From DATAVB01 sp040414495 (lineage in GTDB: Bacteria; Actinomycetota; Actinomycetes; Mycobacteriales; QHCD01): 22,266 nt of DNA. The notes under the pieces were generated by a model. It had not been told where the DNA came from and did no database searches. It saw only the letters and a list, made by a program, of their open reading frames with translations. Shown piece after piece: positions 1 to 7,145 of this stretch. The position numbers and the translations under genes were made by a program. The stretch lies in the NCBI GenBank assembly GCA_040414495.1, contig JBEDUI010000061.1:1-22266 (forward strand). Reading direction: 5' to 3'. The stretch's first letter is position 1. The number at the start of each line of letters is the position of its first letter.

Positions 1-409
1 GCGACCCGGCTCGCCGCCAGACGACACCAACTGCAGCGAACGTGACATTAAGGCGACCCAGCCAATCCCCAGCCGACCCTTCCAGCAGCGAACGTGACAT
101 TAGAGCGACCCGGCTCGCCGCCAGACGACACCAATTTCAGCCAACGTGACAGCAGAGTGGTGTGGCTTCCCGCCCGACCACACCAGTTGCAGCGAACCTG
201 ACAGGAGCGCGGTCTGTCCTCCCGTCAGACGACACCAATCGCAGCGAACGTGACATTAAGGCGACCCAGCCAATCCCCAGCCGACCCTTCCGGCGGCGAC
301 CGTGACACCAAGGCGACCTGACCCCACGCGAACCACACTGACTGCAGCGAACGTGACAAGACGGCGGTTGGTTGCAGGTTACGCAGGCACTGGCTGCAGC
401 GAGCGGGGC
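1..409 (-). repeat. 52-bp degenerate tandem repeat, locus 1 left arm
   Basis: The anchor GCAGCGAACGTGAC or a close variant starts at 33, 85, 137, 189, 241, 293, 344 and 396, so the spacing is 52 bp with one 51-bp step. Between anchors the units share blocks such as GGCGACCC and CAGACGACACCAA. Positions 33-83 and 241-291 are identical over 51 nt, and 1-30 and 105-134 are identical over 30 nt, so some units were copied recently at multiples of the period. The array runs off the left edge of the window. There is no coding gene: 52 is not a multiple of three, so no frame gives a repeated peptide. Units are called minus because the anchor reads GTCACGTTCGCTGC on the minus strand. Confidence 0.93.
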
Positions 410-458
410 ACGACGGTGATTGCGAAGTAGTCGAACGCTCTCGTGTCACGCTCGCTGC
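396..458. repeat. Central dyad of locus 1 where repeat orientation flips
   Basis: The last left-arm anchor (396-409) and the first right-arm anchor (445-458) face each other as an imperfect inverted repeat centred near 427. The spacer holds ATTGCGAAGTAG (419-430), then TCGAACGCTCTCGTG. The same string with few changes forms the spacer and inner arm of the second locus (1693-1719), so this is a conserved centre and not a chance junction. A long imperfect hairpin could form in RNA or single-stranded DNA. Confidence 0.85.
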
Positions 459-614
459 AACAGCTGTCACCACAAGCCACCGCCAACCACCCCCACGCCA
501 CGCTCGTAGCAGCCAGTGTGGTCAGACGGGACGCCAAACCACCCTCACGCCACGCTCGCAGCAGCCAGTGCGGTCAGACGGAACGCCAAACCACCCCCAC
601 GTCACGCTCACTGC
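445..614 (+). repeat. 52-bp tandem repeat, locus 1 right arm
   Basis: Anchors like GTCACGCTCGCTGC start at 445, 497, 549 and 601, exactly 52 bp apart, in the opposite orientation to the left arm. Units 497-548 and 549-600 differ at about four positions. A typical unit has the anchor, then a GTGTGGTCAGACGG block, then CGCCAAACCACCC. The array stops about 95 bp before the start of the DUF559 gene. The stretch 615-708 shows no further repeat. Confidence 0.93.
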
Positions 615-708
615 AAAAAGCGCGTAACGGCGGCAACAAAGCGTCGATATTCCAGGCCTGGGGATAACTCTCGACGCGAATGCAGCAAACTCGGCCACAA
701 TCACCGCC

Positions 709-1584
709 ATGTCCAAACTGGAGGAGCCGTTCATCGGCTCGGACGCCATCGCCGCCGGGGTGGCATCAAAGAGCAACCTGCGTAGCCGGCAGTTCGTGCG
801 CGTTTTTCCGAACGTGTACGCACCCGCGACCCTTGAGCGCACGCTGGAACTGCGGTCCCGTGCGGCGTATCTCTATGCGCGCGAAGCCGGCGTTTTAGCT
901 GGCTACTCCGCCGCATGCATTCTCGGTGCGGAATGCGCCCCATTCGAGGCCGAAGCAGAGATCGCTATTCCGTCGGGCTCGCTCCGGAGCAGACCGGGAC
1001 TTGTTGTCCACTGTGGAGCAATGCAACCCGACGAGATCGTCTGGCGCCAGAATATGCGAATTACCAACCCGCTCCGTACCGCCTACGATCTGGCCCGACG
1101 GTGTTCACGCGTAGAAGGCGTTGCCGCGATCGATGCATTAGCTCGTATCGGCTCCTTCGAGCCAACTGACATCATGATCATCGCCGCACGTTATCCCGGC
1201 GCGCGAGGTTCGCGACGAATCCCGAACTGCATCGCATTGGCCGATCCCGCAGCGGAATCTGCCATGGAGTCCAGGCTCCGGGTTGCGCTCGTGAGCCGGG
1301 GCATTCCGCGACCTGTATCCCAATACTCGGTGTCTACGCCGTCTGGTCGTTTTGTCGCGAGGCTTGATTTGGCATTTCCGGCGGCCCGTGTCGGCGTCGA
1401 GTACGAGGGTCGACAGCACACATCAGATTCTCAACTCACCCGTGACGTGCGCCGGCACAACGCGTTGAGCCGGATTGGCTGGATTGTTCTACGTTTCACC
1501 AGCGCCGACGTGCTACATCGCCCGGACTGGGTTGCGGCCCAAGTCGCTGCCGCACTGGCAATGGCAGCGGCTAAGGCAGCTTGA
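709..1584 (+). CDS. AbiEi-like N-terminal plus DUF559 (Vsr-like nuclease fold) protein
   Basis: This 291-residue protein has an AbiEi-antitoxin-like first half: a winged-helix-type start (residues about 10-45, with SKSNLRSRQFVRVFPNVYAP) and a middle part with NPLRTAYDLARR near 125-136. The last 80 residues look like DUF559, with DLAFPAARVGVEYEGRQH, a downstream D..R..N.L and GWIVLRF, the pattern of Vsr/PD-(D/E)XK-fold nucleases. The ATG at 709 has no clear Shine-Dalgarno; CACAAT at 696-701 could be a -10 box for a leaderless message. No AbiEii nucleotidyltransferase partner lies nearby, so an antitoxin role is doubtful. The gene sits between the two 52-bp repeat loci, which may be its binding or target sites, but that is inference. 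The fold calls are from sequence motifs only. Confidence 0.85.
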   Translation: MSKLEEPFIGSDAIAAGVASKSNLRSRQFVRVFPNVYAPATLERTLELRSRAAYLYAREAGVLAGYSAACILGAECAPFEAEAEIAIPSGSLRSRPGLVVHCGAMQPDEIVWRQNMRITNPLRTAYDLARRCSRVEGVAAIDALARIGSFEPTDIMIIAARYPGARGSRRIPNCIALADPAAESAMESRLRVALVSRGIPRPVSQYSVSTPSGRFVARLDLAFPAARVGVEYEGRQHTSDSQLTRDVRRHNALSRIGWIVLRFTSADVLHRPDWVAAQVAAALAMAAAKAA

Positions 1585-1674
1585 TCGACGGCTCTGCGAC
1601 CAGTCGCACGAATGGACGCACGGTCGATTAGCTCGCGGTCTGCAGGCGAACAGAATCAGCGGTCCAATGCATGC

Positions 1675-1728
1675 GAGCGGGTCATGAGAGCGATTGCGGC
1701 GTAGCTCGAGCGCTCTCATGACCCGCTC
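1675..1728. repeat. Perfect 18-bp inverted repeat, centre of locus 2
   Basis: GAGCGGGTCATGAGAGCG (1675-1692) pairs perfectly with 1711-1728 across an 18-nt loop. The 5' arm resembles the left-facing repeat anchor and the 3' arm merges into the first right-facing unit (anchor 1720-1733). The loop ATTGCGGCGTAGCTCGAG matches the spacer of the locus 1 centre (419-435) apart from a few changes and one inserted base. It lies 91 bp after the DUF559 stop codon, so it could also act as that gene's terminator, although no U-run follows. Confidence 0.92.
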
Positions 1729-2246
1729 TCCGCAACCAGTGCGACCAGACCGGAAGTTGGATCGCCCCAACGCCACGCTGGCTTCAACTCGTCTGGCTAG
1801 ACGGGCAGCAGGATCGCCTTAACACCACGCTCGCTGCAACCGGTGCGACCAGACCAGCAACCCGACCGCCATAACGCCACGCTCACTGCGGCTGGCGTGG
1901 TCGGGCGGGCAACCAATCGCCATAACGCCCGCTCACTGCGGCTGTCGTCTGACGGACGGTTAGATCGCCCTGGTGTCACCGTCGCTGCAGCAAACACCTA
2001 TACAACGCACCACCAACCACCTTCATGTAACGCTCGCCGCAACAGGTGTGGTCGAACCGGTAGTCAGATCACCCCCACATCACGCTCGCCGCAACAAGAG
2101 CGGTCGAACCAGTAGTCGGATCGCCCCCACATCACGCTCGCTGCAACTGGCGTGGTCGGACAGATGGCTGGGTCGCCCTGGTGACACGCTCGCTGCAGCT
2201 GGGGTTTTGACCGGGAGCCAGACCACCCTCCCGTCACGCTCGCTGC
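1720..2246 (+). repeat. 52-bp tandem repeat, locus 2 right arm
   Basis: Anchors related to GTCACGCTCGCTGC start at 1720, 1772, 1824, 1876, 1927, 1975, 2027, 2079, 2131, 2183 and 2233. Most steps are exactly 52 bp; the exceptions are 51, 48 and 50. Units keep a GGTGTGGTC-like block after the anchor and a GATCGCC-like block near the end. Orientation is the same as the right arm of locus 1. No left arm survives beyond a single anchor at 1670-1683; the stretch 1585-1669 shows nothing recognisable. The array ends 33 bp before the stop codon of the PHP gene on the other strand. Confidence 0.93.
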
Positions 2247-2279
2247 AATGAGAACCGCCGCGTTCACCGCATTAGCGGA

Positions 2280-3497
2280 TCAGGCGCAGAGCGCGACGAT
2301 GCCGCCGTCGTAATCATCCAGGCGGTACGGCCCATCGGGAAATGCGGGAAATACGGCCTTGTCGCCGACCACCGGCCGCCGACCACCATCCGGCTCGACC
2401 AGCAACGTCCCAGCCGCACCAATCGCGTGCAGCTCGTCGCCCAGACGCAACAGAACGGGCGCCTCGCGACCCTGCGACACAGCGGTTCGACCGGCCCGCA
2501 GGCCATCCAACACGCCCTCGACGCTGTCCGAACCGTTGTCCTGGCACAGCACCCAGGTCGTCGGAACGCCCAGCGCCGGCCCCTCCCCGAAGCGGTGAAA
2601 ATCGCTGCCGCCGACCGGGATCGTGTGCTGACCCCACGCCTGCCACCACGCGATCGGCCCGCCCCAGCGCGTATCCAGCCAGGTCCAGTGCCACACCTCG
2701 GCCAGCGGCGGGCGGTCGGTCAACGGCTGTCTCCAGGCGCAATCGGCCGCCAGCGGGTGGTTGATCGACAGCAGCCCGCCGCGCCGTTCCGCCTCGCGTA
2801 CCCAGTCCTGGGCCGGGCGCCGGTGGTCGATCCAGCCCACCGCACCGAACACGTTGGCGTGCCCGGTATCGGTGGTGACCTCCTGCCCGGGCACCAGCGT
2901 GATCCCATATCGCGAACCGATCTCGGCCAGGTACGGGTGATGCGAAACCGTGTTGTGATCGGTGATGGCCAAGAAATCCAGGCCCTGTTCGACCGCCGCC
3001 GCGGCCAGCTGCTCGATCGTCAGCGAGCCGTCCGAGTGCACGGTGTGGGCGTGGCAATCGCCGGCCAGCCAGCGCATTCCGCCTGGCGCCGGCAACTCAC
3101 GCCGCGGTCGGTGCCGCGGCGGCGCCGGCGGCGGTGACAACGGATCCGGCACCACCGCGCCGGTCCGGGCCCGCACCTCGTACGCCAACCCATCGGCCGG
3201 AATGCGGTGCAAACCGAGGACGATCTGCCAACCGCCGGGCTCCAACGGACCGGGCAGGTAGCCGGGCGTGGCGGCATCCGTACTCACCACGAACCGGTCC
3301 CGCGCCCCGCCGGACCAACCGCGGTAGGAACTGGGCCCGAAGCAACCGAGGTCCAGTACGCCGGCCGAGGTGTCGTACGACAGCGTGACCTCAAGACCGG
3401 CCGCACCGGCGGGTACTTCTACGGGGAGATACTGGTATATCGACCGGGCCCGGTCCTCACGGCTGAATCGTCCACTATGGACAGTTGCGTCCGCCAT
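2280..3497 (-). CDS. PHP-domain metallohydrolase, CehA/McbA-like
   Basis: A 405-residue protein with an N-terminal beta-rich domain (about 1-135), a proline-rich linker, and a PHP phosphoesterase domain. Metal-binding motifs in order are GDCHAHTVHSDG (from 146), ITDHN (178-182), GQE (204-206), INHP (245-248) and GGSDFH (296-301). This is the pattern of CehA/McbA-type hydrolases; the substrate cannot be told from sequence. An in-frame ATG lies 16 codons upstream, but the start at 3497 is preferred because CGGAGGCGACG stands directly before it, an excellent ribosome site. It is the last gene of a leftward group, 52 bp after a small cysteine-rich gene. No signal peptide is apparent, so it is probably cytoplasmic. 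Confidence 0.9.
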   Translation of the reverse strand: MADATVHSGRFSREDRARSIYQYLPVEVPAGAAGLEVTLSYDTSAGVLDLGCFGPSSYRGWSGGARDRFVVSTDAATPGYLPGPLEPGGWQIVLGLHRIPADGLAYEVRARTGAVVPDPLSPPPAPPRHRPRRELPAPGGMRWLAGDCHAHTVHSDGSLTIEQLAAAAVEQGLDFLAITDHNTVSHHPYLAEIGSRYGITLVPGQEVTTDTGHANVFGAVGWIDHRRPAQDWVREAERRGGLLSINHPLAADCAWRQPLTDRPPLAEVWHWTWLDTRWGGPIAWWQAWGQHTIPVGGSDFHRFGEGPALGVPTTWVLCQDNGSDSVEGVLDGLRAGRTAVSQGREAPVLLRLGDELHAIGAAGTLLVEPDGGRRPVVGDKAVFPAFPDGPYRLDDYDGGIVALCA

Positions 3498-3549
3498 CGT
3501 CGCCTCCGTGGTACGCCGCGAGCCCCTGCGGGCACAGTAATGCAAGCCC

Positions 3550-3723
3550 TCAGCGCTGAGAACGTTTCCCGTTCACCGCGGTGACAACGCTGCCAGGTGG
3601 CACGTGACCACGCCGGACCAGATGATTACGGCAATACGCGAGCGCGCCCCGACCCGGCTCCATCAACCAGAATTCGGCCGCCTCGCCACAACGGCACAGT
3701 ACGTCCCCGACCGGCGGCGTCAT
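3550..3723 (-). CDS. Small cysteine-rich protein, 57 residues
   Basis: The start ATG overlaps the stop of the upstream small gene as ATGA (3720-3723), typical of translational coupling, and GGTGG lies about 8 nt before it. The product starts MTPPVGDVLCRCGEAAEFW and carries CRC plus YCRNH about 20 residues later, which could bind one zinc ion. I do not recognise the family. An in-frame ATG at 3792 would lengthen it by 23 residues, but the ATGA overlap argues for the shorter form. It may be a partner of the 83-residue protein encoded just upstream, which is also cysteine-rich. Confidence 0.6.
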   Translation of the reverse strand: MTPPVGDVLCRCGEAAEFWLMEPGRGALAYCRNHLVRRGHVPPGSVVTAVNGKRSQR

Positions 3724-3971
3724 CGTGTTCGCCACCGCCAGACCGCTGAGGTGTACCAACGCCGGAGCGCACTCGACGGCGGTTCGTTCCACAAGGAGTT
3801 CCAGGCCGCGAAACAGCTGTCACACAGGTAGATCGATGACGTCGGCCGGCCCCCGGACCTGGCCACCAGGACGATCGCGGGCACGTTCAACCGGGCACAC
3901 GACCGGGTACGGCACAAGCCGTTCTCCCCGCGCGGCCGTCCGATCCGACAAACCAGCTCAACGACGCTCAC
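3720..3971 (-). CDS. Small zinc-ribbon-like protein, 83 residues
   Basis: The product has an LCRTRSC pair and, about 25 residues later, YLCDSC, so four cysteines are spaced like a zinc ribbon. The C-terminal tail is rich in Trp and Arg. I place the start at GTG 3971 because a G-rich ribosome site (GGGGGGCGGGC) ends just before it; an open frame continues upstream to an ATG at 4079, but that part looks non-coding. The stop overlaps the next gene's ATG. The gene is divergent from the XRE regulator, with a palindromic site in between, so that regulator may control it. Function is unknown. Confidence 0.5.
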   Translation of the reverse strand: MSVVELVCRIGRPRGENGLCRTRSCARLNVPAIVLVARSGGRPTSSIYLCDSCFAAWNSLWNEPPSSALRRWYTSAVWRWRTR

Positions 3972-4110
3972 CGCCCGCCCCCCGATCCACGTCGCCGACC
4001 AACGCACCGTTGCTGCCAAGCCCTCGACAGGCATCGAGCAGCAGGGCACGCCAGAAATCCCCACCCGACGCAATGACACGCTGACTCTAGACCTGCCGTA
4101 TATCGCGGCT

Positions 4111-4139
4111 CTGCTACAGAAGTAGCAGTCTCGTATGCT
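4111..4139 (+). promoter_or_regulatory. Operator-like palindrome and -10 box before the XRE gene
   Basis: CTGCTAC (4111-4117) and GTAGCAG (4122-4128) form a perfect 7-bp inverted repeat around AGAA. TATGCT (4134-4139) follows, 8 nt before the ATG at 4148, with no Shine-Dalgarno between, which fits a leaderless promoter. The palindrome covers the expected -35 zone, so autorepression by the encoded HTH protein is a reasonable guess. Confidence 0.5.
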
Positions 4140-4147
4140 TTCGCATC

Positions 4148-5377
4148 ATGGATGCCGAACCACGCCTGTTGCGTGGCATTGGTGCGAACATCGCGGCCCA
4201 TCGGCGCGCGTGTTGCGTCACCCAGGCCGAGCTGGCTACACGCATCGGCCGGTCCGTGCAGTGGGTGTCCGCGGTCGAGCAGGGCCGGCGGCACGCGGAC
4301 CGGCTGACCGACCTGCTGCGGATCGCGGCGATCGTCGGCTGCACGGTCGAGGATCTGATCGGTCGCCCGGTCGATTCGCTGGCTCCGAGCGCGCCGCCCA
4401 AAGGCGAAGCGGTTGCCGCCGTACGCGAAGTCATCATGCGCGCGGCCGTGCCCTCGACGTTGGCCCCGGATCGGGAGCCGAAACTCGACGAGGTCAGCGA
4501 ACGGGTCGCGAGCGCATGGACCACCTGGCATGGTTCGCCCACGGCCCACACGACGCTGGGCAGCGTATTACCGGCACTGATTACCGATGCCAATACCGTT
4601 TATCGCACGTCCAGCGATACCGCCCGGGCCGCCCGCAACCTGGCCGGGGCGTACCAGATCACCCGGCAATGGCTGCACCACATACCGGATGGCGATTTGG
4701 CCTGGGTCGCGGCCGAACGCGCGATGAACGCCGCCCGTGAAGCGGACGACCCACATTTCATCGCGCTTGGCGCTTGGGCGCTATCGGCCTCGTATCGGCG
4801 GGCCGGGCAACAGGACGAGGCGACCCGGCTGTGTTTGTCGGCCGCCGATGAGCTGAAGACCCGGATGGATTCCACGACGCCGGAAACGCAGTTGGTGGCC
4901 GACTACGGAATGCTGCACCTGGCCGCCGCGGTCAGCGCGGCGCAGTCGGACGAAGACGGGCGGGCCTGGGCTTTGCACCGGGTCGCGGACGAAGCGGCCC
5001 GGGCGCTCGGCGGGCATTACGACCCGTGGACGTCGTTCGGAAAAGGCAACGTCGATATTCACGGATTGGCGATCAGCGCCGAACTGGGTCAGCCCGACAC
5101 GGTCGTGGATTACGCGTCGCGGCTGGATATCGACGATGTGCCGAGCGTGGAACGGCGGGCCGCCGCGCTCATCAATACCGCGCGTGGCTTTGTCCGGCGC
5201 GGTGAGGACGAATCGGCGGCGTTGGTGCTGCTGGATGCCGAGCATATTTCGGCCGATGAGGTGCACGATTCAACGCTGGTACGGGAATTGCTGCGCGAGT
5301 TGCTGTATCGGGATCGGGCCCGTGCGCGCTCACACGTCCGCGGCCTGGCGGGACGGTGCGGGCTCATCGCCGCGTGA
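4148..5377 (+). CDS. XRE-family transcription regulator with TPR-like C-terminal region
   Basis: A 409-residue protein. Residues about 8-70 are a Cro/C1-type helix-turn-helix (GANIAAHRRACCVTQAELA, then SVQWVSAVEQGRR). The remaining 320 residues are alpha-helical and rich in alanine, with tetratricopeptide-like stretches such as AYQITRQWLHH and ALGAWALSASYRRAG. This is a common actinobacterial layout in which the helical part senses a peptide or protein. The ligand is unknown. The 3' end overlaps the convergent membrane protein gene by 48 bp. The small cysteine-rich genes on the opposite strand are the likeliest co-regulated neighbours. Confidence 0.88.
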   Translation: MDAEPRLLRGIGANIAAHRRACCVTQAELATRIGRSVQWVSAVEQGRRHADRLTDLLRIAAIVGCTVEDLIGRPVDSLAPSAPPKGEAVAAVREVIMRAAVPSTLAPDREPKLDEVSERVASAWTTWHGSPTAHTTLGSVLPALITDANTVYRTSSDTARAARNLAGAYQITRQWLHHIPDGDLAWVAAERAMNAAREADDPHFIALGAWALSASYRRAGQQDEATRLCLSAADELKTRMDSTTPETQLVADYGMLHLAAAVSAAQSDEDGRAWALHRVADEAARALGGHYDPWTSFGKGNVDIHGLAISAELGQPDTVVDYASRLDIDDVPSVERRAAALINTARGFVRRGEDESAALVLLDAEHISADEVHDSTLVRELLRELLYRDRARARSHVRGLAGRCGLIAA

Positions 5378-6376
5378 GGTGTTGTGGCGGCGTAACAGCA
5401 GATACGCGATCCCGCCGGCCGGCAGCAGACCCCAGTACGCCACCAGCCGATAAAGCAGCACCGCGGCCAGCGTTCCGGTCTTCGCCCCGCCGAATGCAAC
5501 CAGCACCACGGTCAGGCTGCCCTCGGCGATGCCCAGCCCGCCCGGCGTAATCGGCAACGACGCCGCCATCATTCCGGCGGCGAAGGCGAGCAACATGCCG
5601 TGCCACGGCGGATGGGTACCGACCGCGCCGAACGCGGCTACCAGCGCCAACCCGTCGGCGAGCCAGCTGCCGGCCACCAGCACCAGCGCGCCGACAATTG
5701 CCGGCGCACCAATATGCACCTCCCGTAAGCGATCCAGCCAGGCGCGCACGGTGGCTGACCGGGCCAGCATCGGCAACCGCGTGCGTAACACCGACAGCGC
5801 CATCAGGCCGGCCAGCAGCACGCCGACCACGCCGAGGCTGAACGGCCGCAGGCCCGGGACCGGGTTGTCGTCGCCAACGATGAACACACCAACCAGCGCC
5901 AGCAAACCCAACGCCGTCCCGTACAGCAGCGATACCAGGACCAACATCCAGCCGGTAACCACATCGGGGACGCTGCGGCGGCGCAGCTGTCGGTACATCA
6001 CGACGCTGGAAACCGCGAGCCCGCCCGGCAGCACGTTGCTCGCGGCTTGGCCGGCGGCCGTGATTCCCGTCAACGGCAGCAACTTGACGCGGTGGCCGGC
6101 GCTCGCCAACAGCGTCTTCTGCGCGCCGCTATAGGTCACGTACGACAGCACCTCGGCCACCACCGCGAGCGCCACGTAGCCCGGCCGAAGGTGGCGCAAC
6201 GACTCGACCGCGGTGCGCAGATCGCCGAAGCTGCCGGCGATCACCCGAGCGGCCAGCGCCAGCAGCACCAGTCCGGCGGTCCATTTCGCGATCCGCCACG
6301 CACGAGGATGGCGCTGCCACGGCCTGATTCGACCTACCGCCGCTATCTCGGTCGCTGGTTCCACAACGTCAGTCAC
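5330..6376 (-). CDS. Flippase-like/lysylphosphatidylglycerol synthase TM-domain protein
   Basis: A 348-residue integral membrane protein with about eight hydrophobic segments, beginning near residues 30-48 and 67-85. Family signatures of the UPF0104/YbhN (AglD-like) group are NVLPGGLAVSSVVMYRQL near 113 and LPITPGGLGIAEG near 275, followed by LLYRLVAYWGLLPAG. The MprF catalytic domain is absent, so it is more likely a lipid-handling or flippase-like protein than a lysyl transferase. The start is GTG at 6376, 13 bp after the stop of the SUKH-like gene, with no good ribosome site, so it probably relies on coupling. Its 3' end overlaps the XRE gene, tail to tail. Confidence 0.85.
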   Translation of the reverse strand: MTDVVEPATEIAAVGRIRPWQRHPRAWRIAKWTAGLVLLALAARVIAGSFGDLRTAVESLRHLRPGYVALAVVAEVLSYVTYSGAQKTLLASAGHRVKLLPLTGITAAGQAASNVLPGGLAVSSVVMYRQLRRRSVPDVVTGWMLVLVSLLYGTALGLLALVGVFIVGDDNPVPGLRPFSLGVVGVLLAGLMALSVLRTRLPMLARSATVRAWLDRLREVHIGAPAIVGALVLVAGSWLADGLALVAAFGAVGTHPPWHGMLLAFAAGMMAASLPITPGGLGIAEGSLTVVLVAFGGAKTGTLAAVLLYRLVAYWGLLPAGGIAYLLLRRHNTSRGDEPAPSRQAADV

Positions 6377-6389
6377 TGGATTCAGTTGA

Positions 6390-6932
6390 TCACAGCAGCC
6401 CGTCCATTCGCTGCTCGAGAATGATGCTCCACCAGGATTCCTCGTCGCCGAGCGCGGCGGAGTCGTAGCGGGTCATCTCGCGACCCAGTTCCTCGGCTGC
6501 CGCGACACGTTCGGTGTCGCTGAGCGGGGCGGTGTTGCCGTCCTTCTCGTACAGCCCCAGGAAAAGGACGAATGCGTCGAGGCTCGAATTGACGAACCGG
6601 GGAGATGATTTCTCGTCCAGCTCGAACGACCAGACTTCCCCTGAGCCTGGCCCCAGCCCCAGCGTGGTTCCGAAATCATCTCCGACCAGCAAGTACGTAG
6701 CCCCGGCGGCGGAGGACACAGGCTGCAAGAACCGCTCGTCCCGATAGAAAGTCACCTCCAGCGGGCAGGTGCTCGGTAGGCCAGCGTTCGCCAACAGACG
6801 CAGCGTCGGTTCGGGAACTCGACCTTGCAGCGTGACGCTGGAGACGGAGGCCGGCGCGAGACCATCGGCCCATAGCCGAAGGATCTGCTCATGTATGACA
6901 TCGCCTGCTGCCGATGAATCTTGCTGTTCCAT
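6390..6932 (-). CDS. SUKH-4-like immunity protein, orphan
   Basis: A 180-residue soluble acidic protein. Features matching the SUKH (SMI1/KNR4) superfamily, SUKH-4 branch, are LRLLANAGLPS near 44-54, YLLVGDDFGTTLGL, a GSGEVWSFEL strand and a SLDAFVLFLGLYEK helix. SUKH proteins usually neutralise polymorphic toxins, but no toxin gene is seen within several kilobases. I chose ATG 6932 because AGGA lies just upstream and the family is about this length; the frame is open to 7052 with an ATG at 7019, so an N-terminal extension cannot be excluded. It shares a leftward unit with the membrane protein gene. Confidence 0.75.
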   Translation of the reverse strand: MEQQDSSAAGDVIHEQILRLWADGLAPASVSSVTLQGRVPEPTLRLLANAGLPSTCPLEVTFYRDERFLQPVSSAAGATYLLVGDDFGTTLGLGPGSGEVWSFELDEKSSPRFVNSSLDAFVLFLGLYEKDGNTAPLSDTERVAAAEELGREMTRYDSAALGDEESWWSIILEQRMDGLL

Positions 6933-7145
6933 CGTGTCCTGCCCGTAGCGATTCGGTCGTTGCCTTTGCTGATCTCTTGCCAACCCCATTCGCGTTCGAG
7001 GGGCATCTTCATTCTTCATCGTGTCTAACCAGGTGGCTCCGCTGTCGCGCACCGTCCGCAGTCGAGCCGCACGCTGCTATTCGCAATGCCGAGAGGTCTG
7101 TGCGTATTGGCCGGATCGGGCGACGCCGTCGGTACGGTGAGGTCC

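Noticed and set aside
1..614. CRISPR array
   Set aside because: The whole 52-bp unit is related from copy to copy, there are no unique spacers, the orientation flips in the middle, and no cas gene is present.
443..667. Short open frames running through the repeat arrays (here and at 225-473, 1797-2267)
   Set aside because: 52 bp is not a multiple of three, so frames shift at each unit; no ribosome sites and no repeated peptide.
1675..1728. Insertion-sequence end or attachment site
   Set aside because: No transposase or integrase gene and no target duplication; the arms belong to the repeat unit itself.
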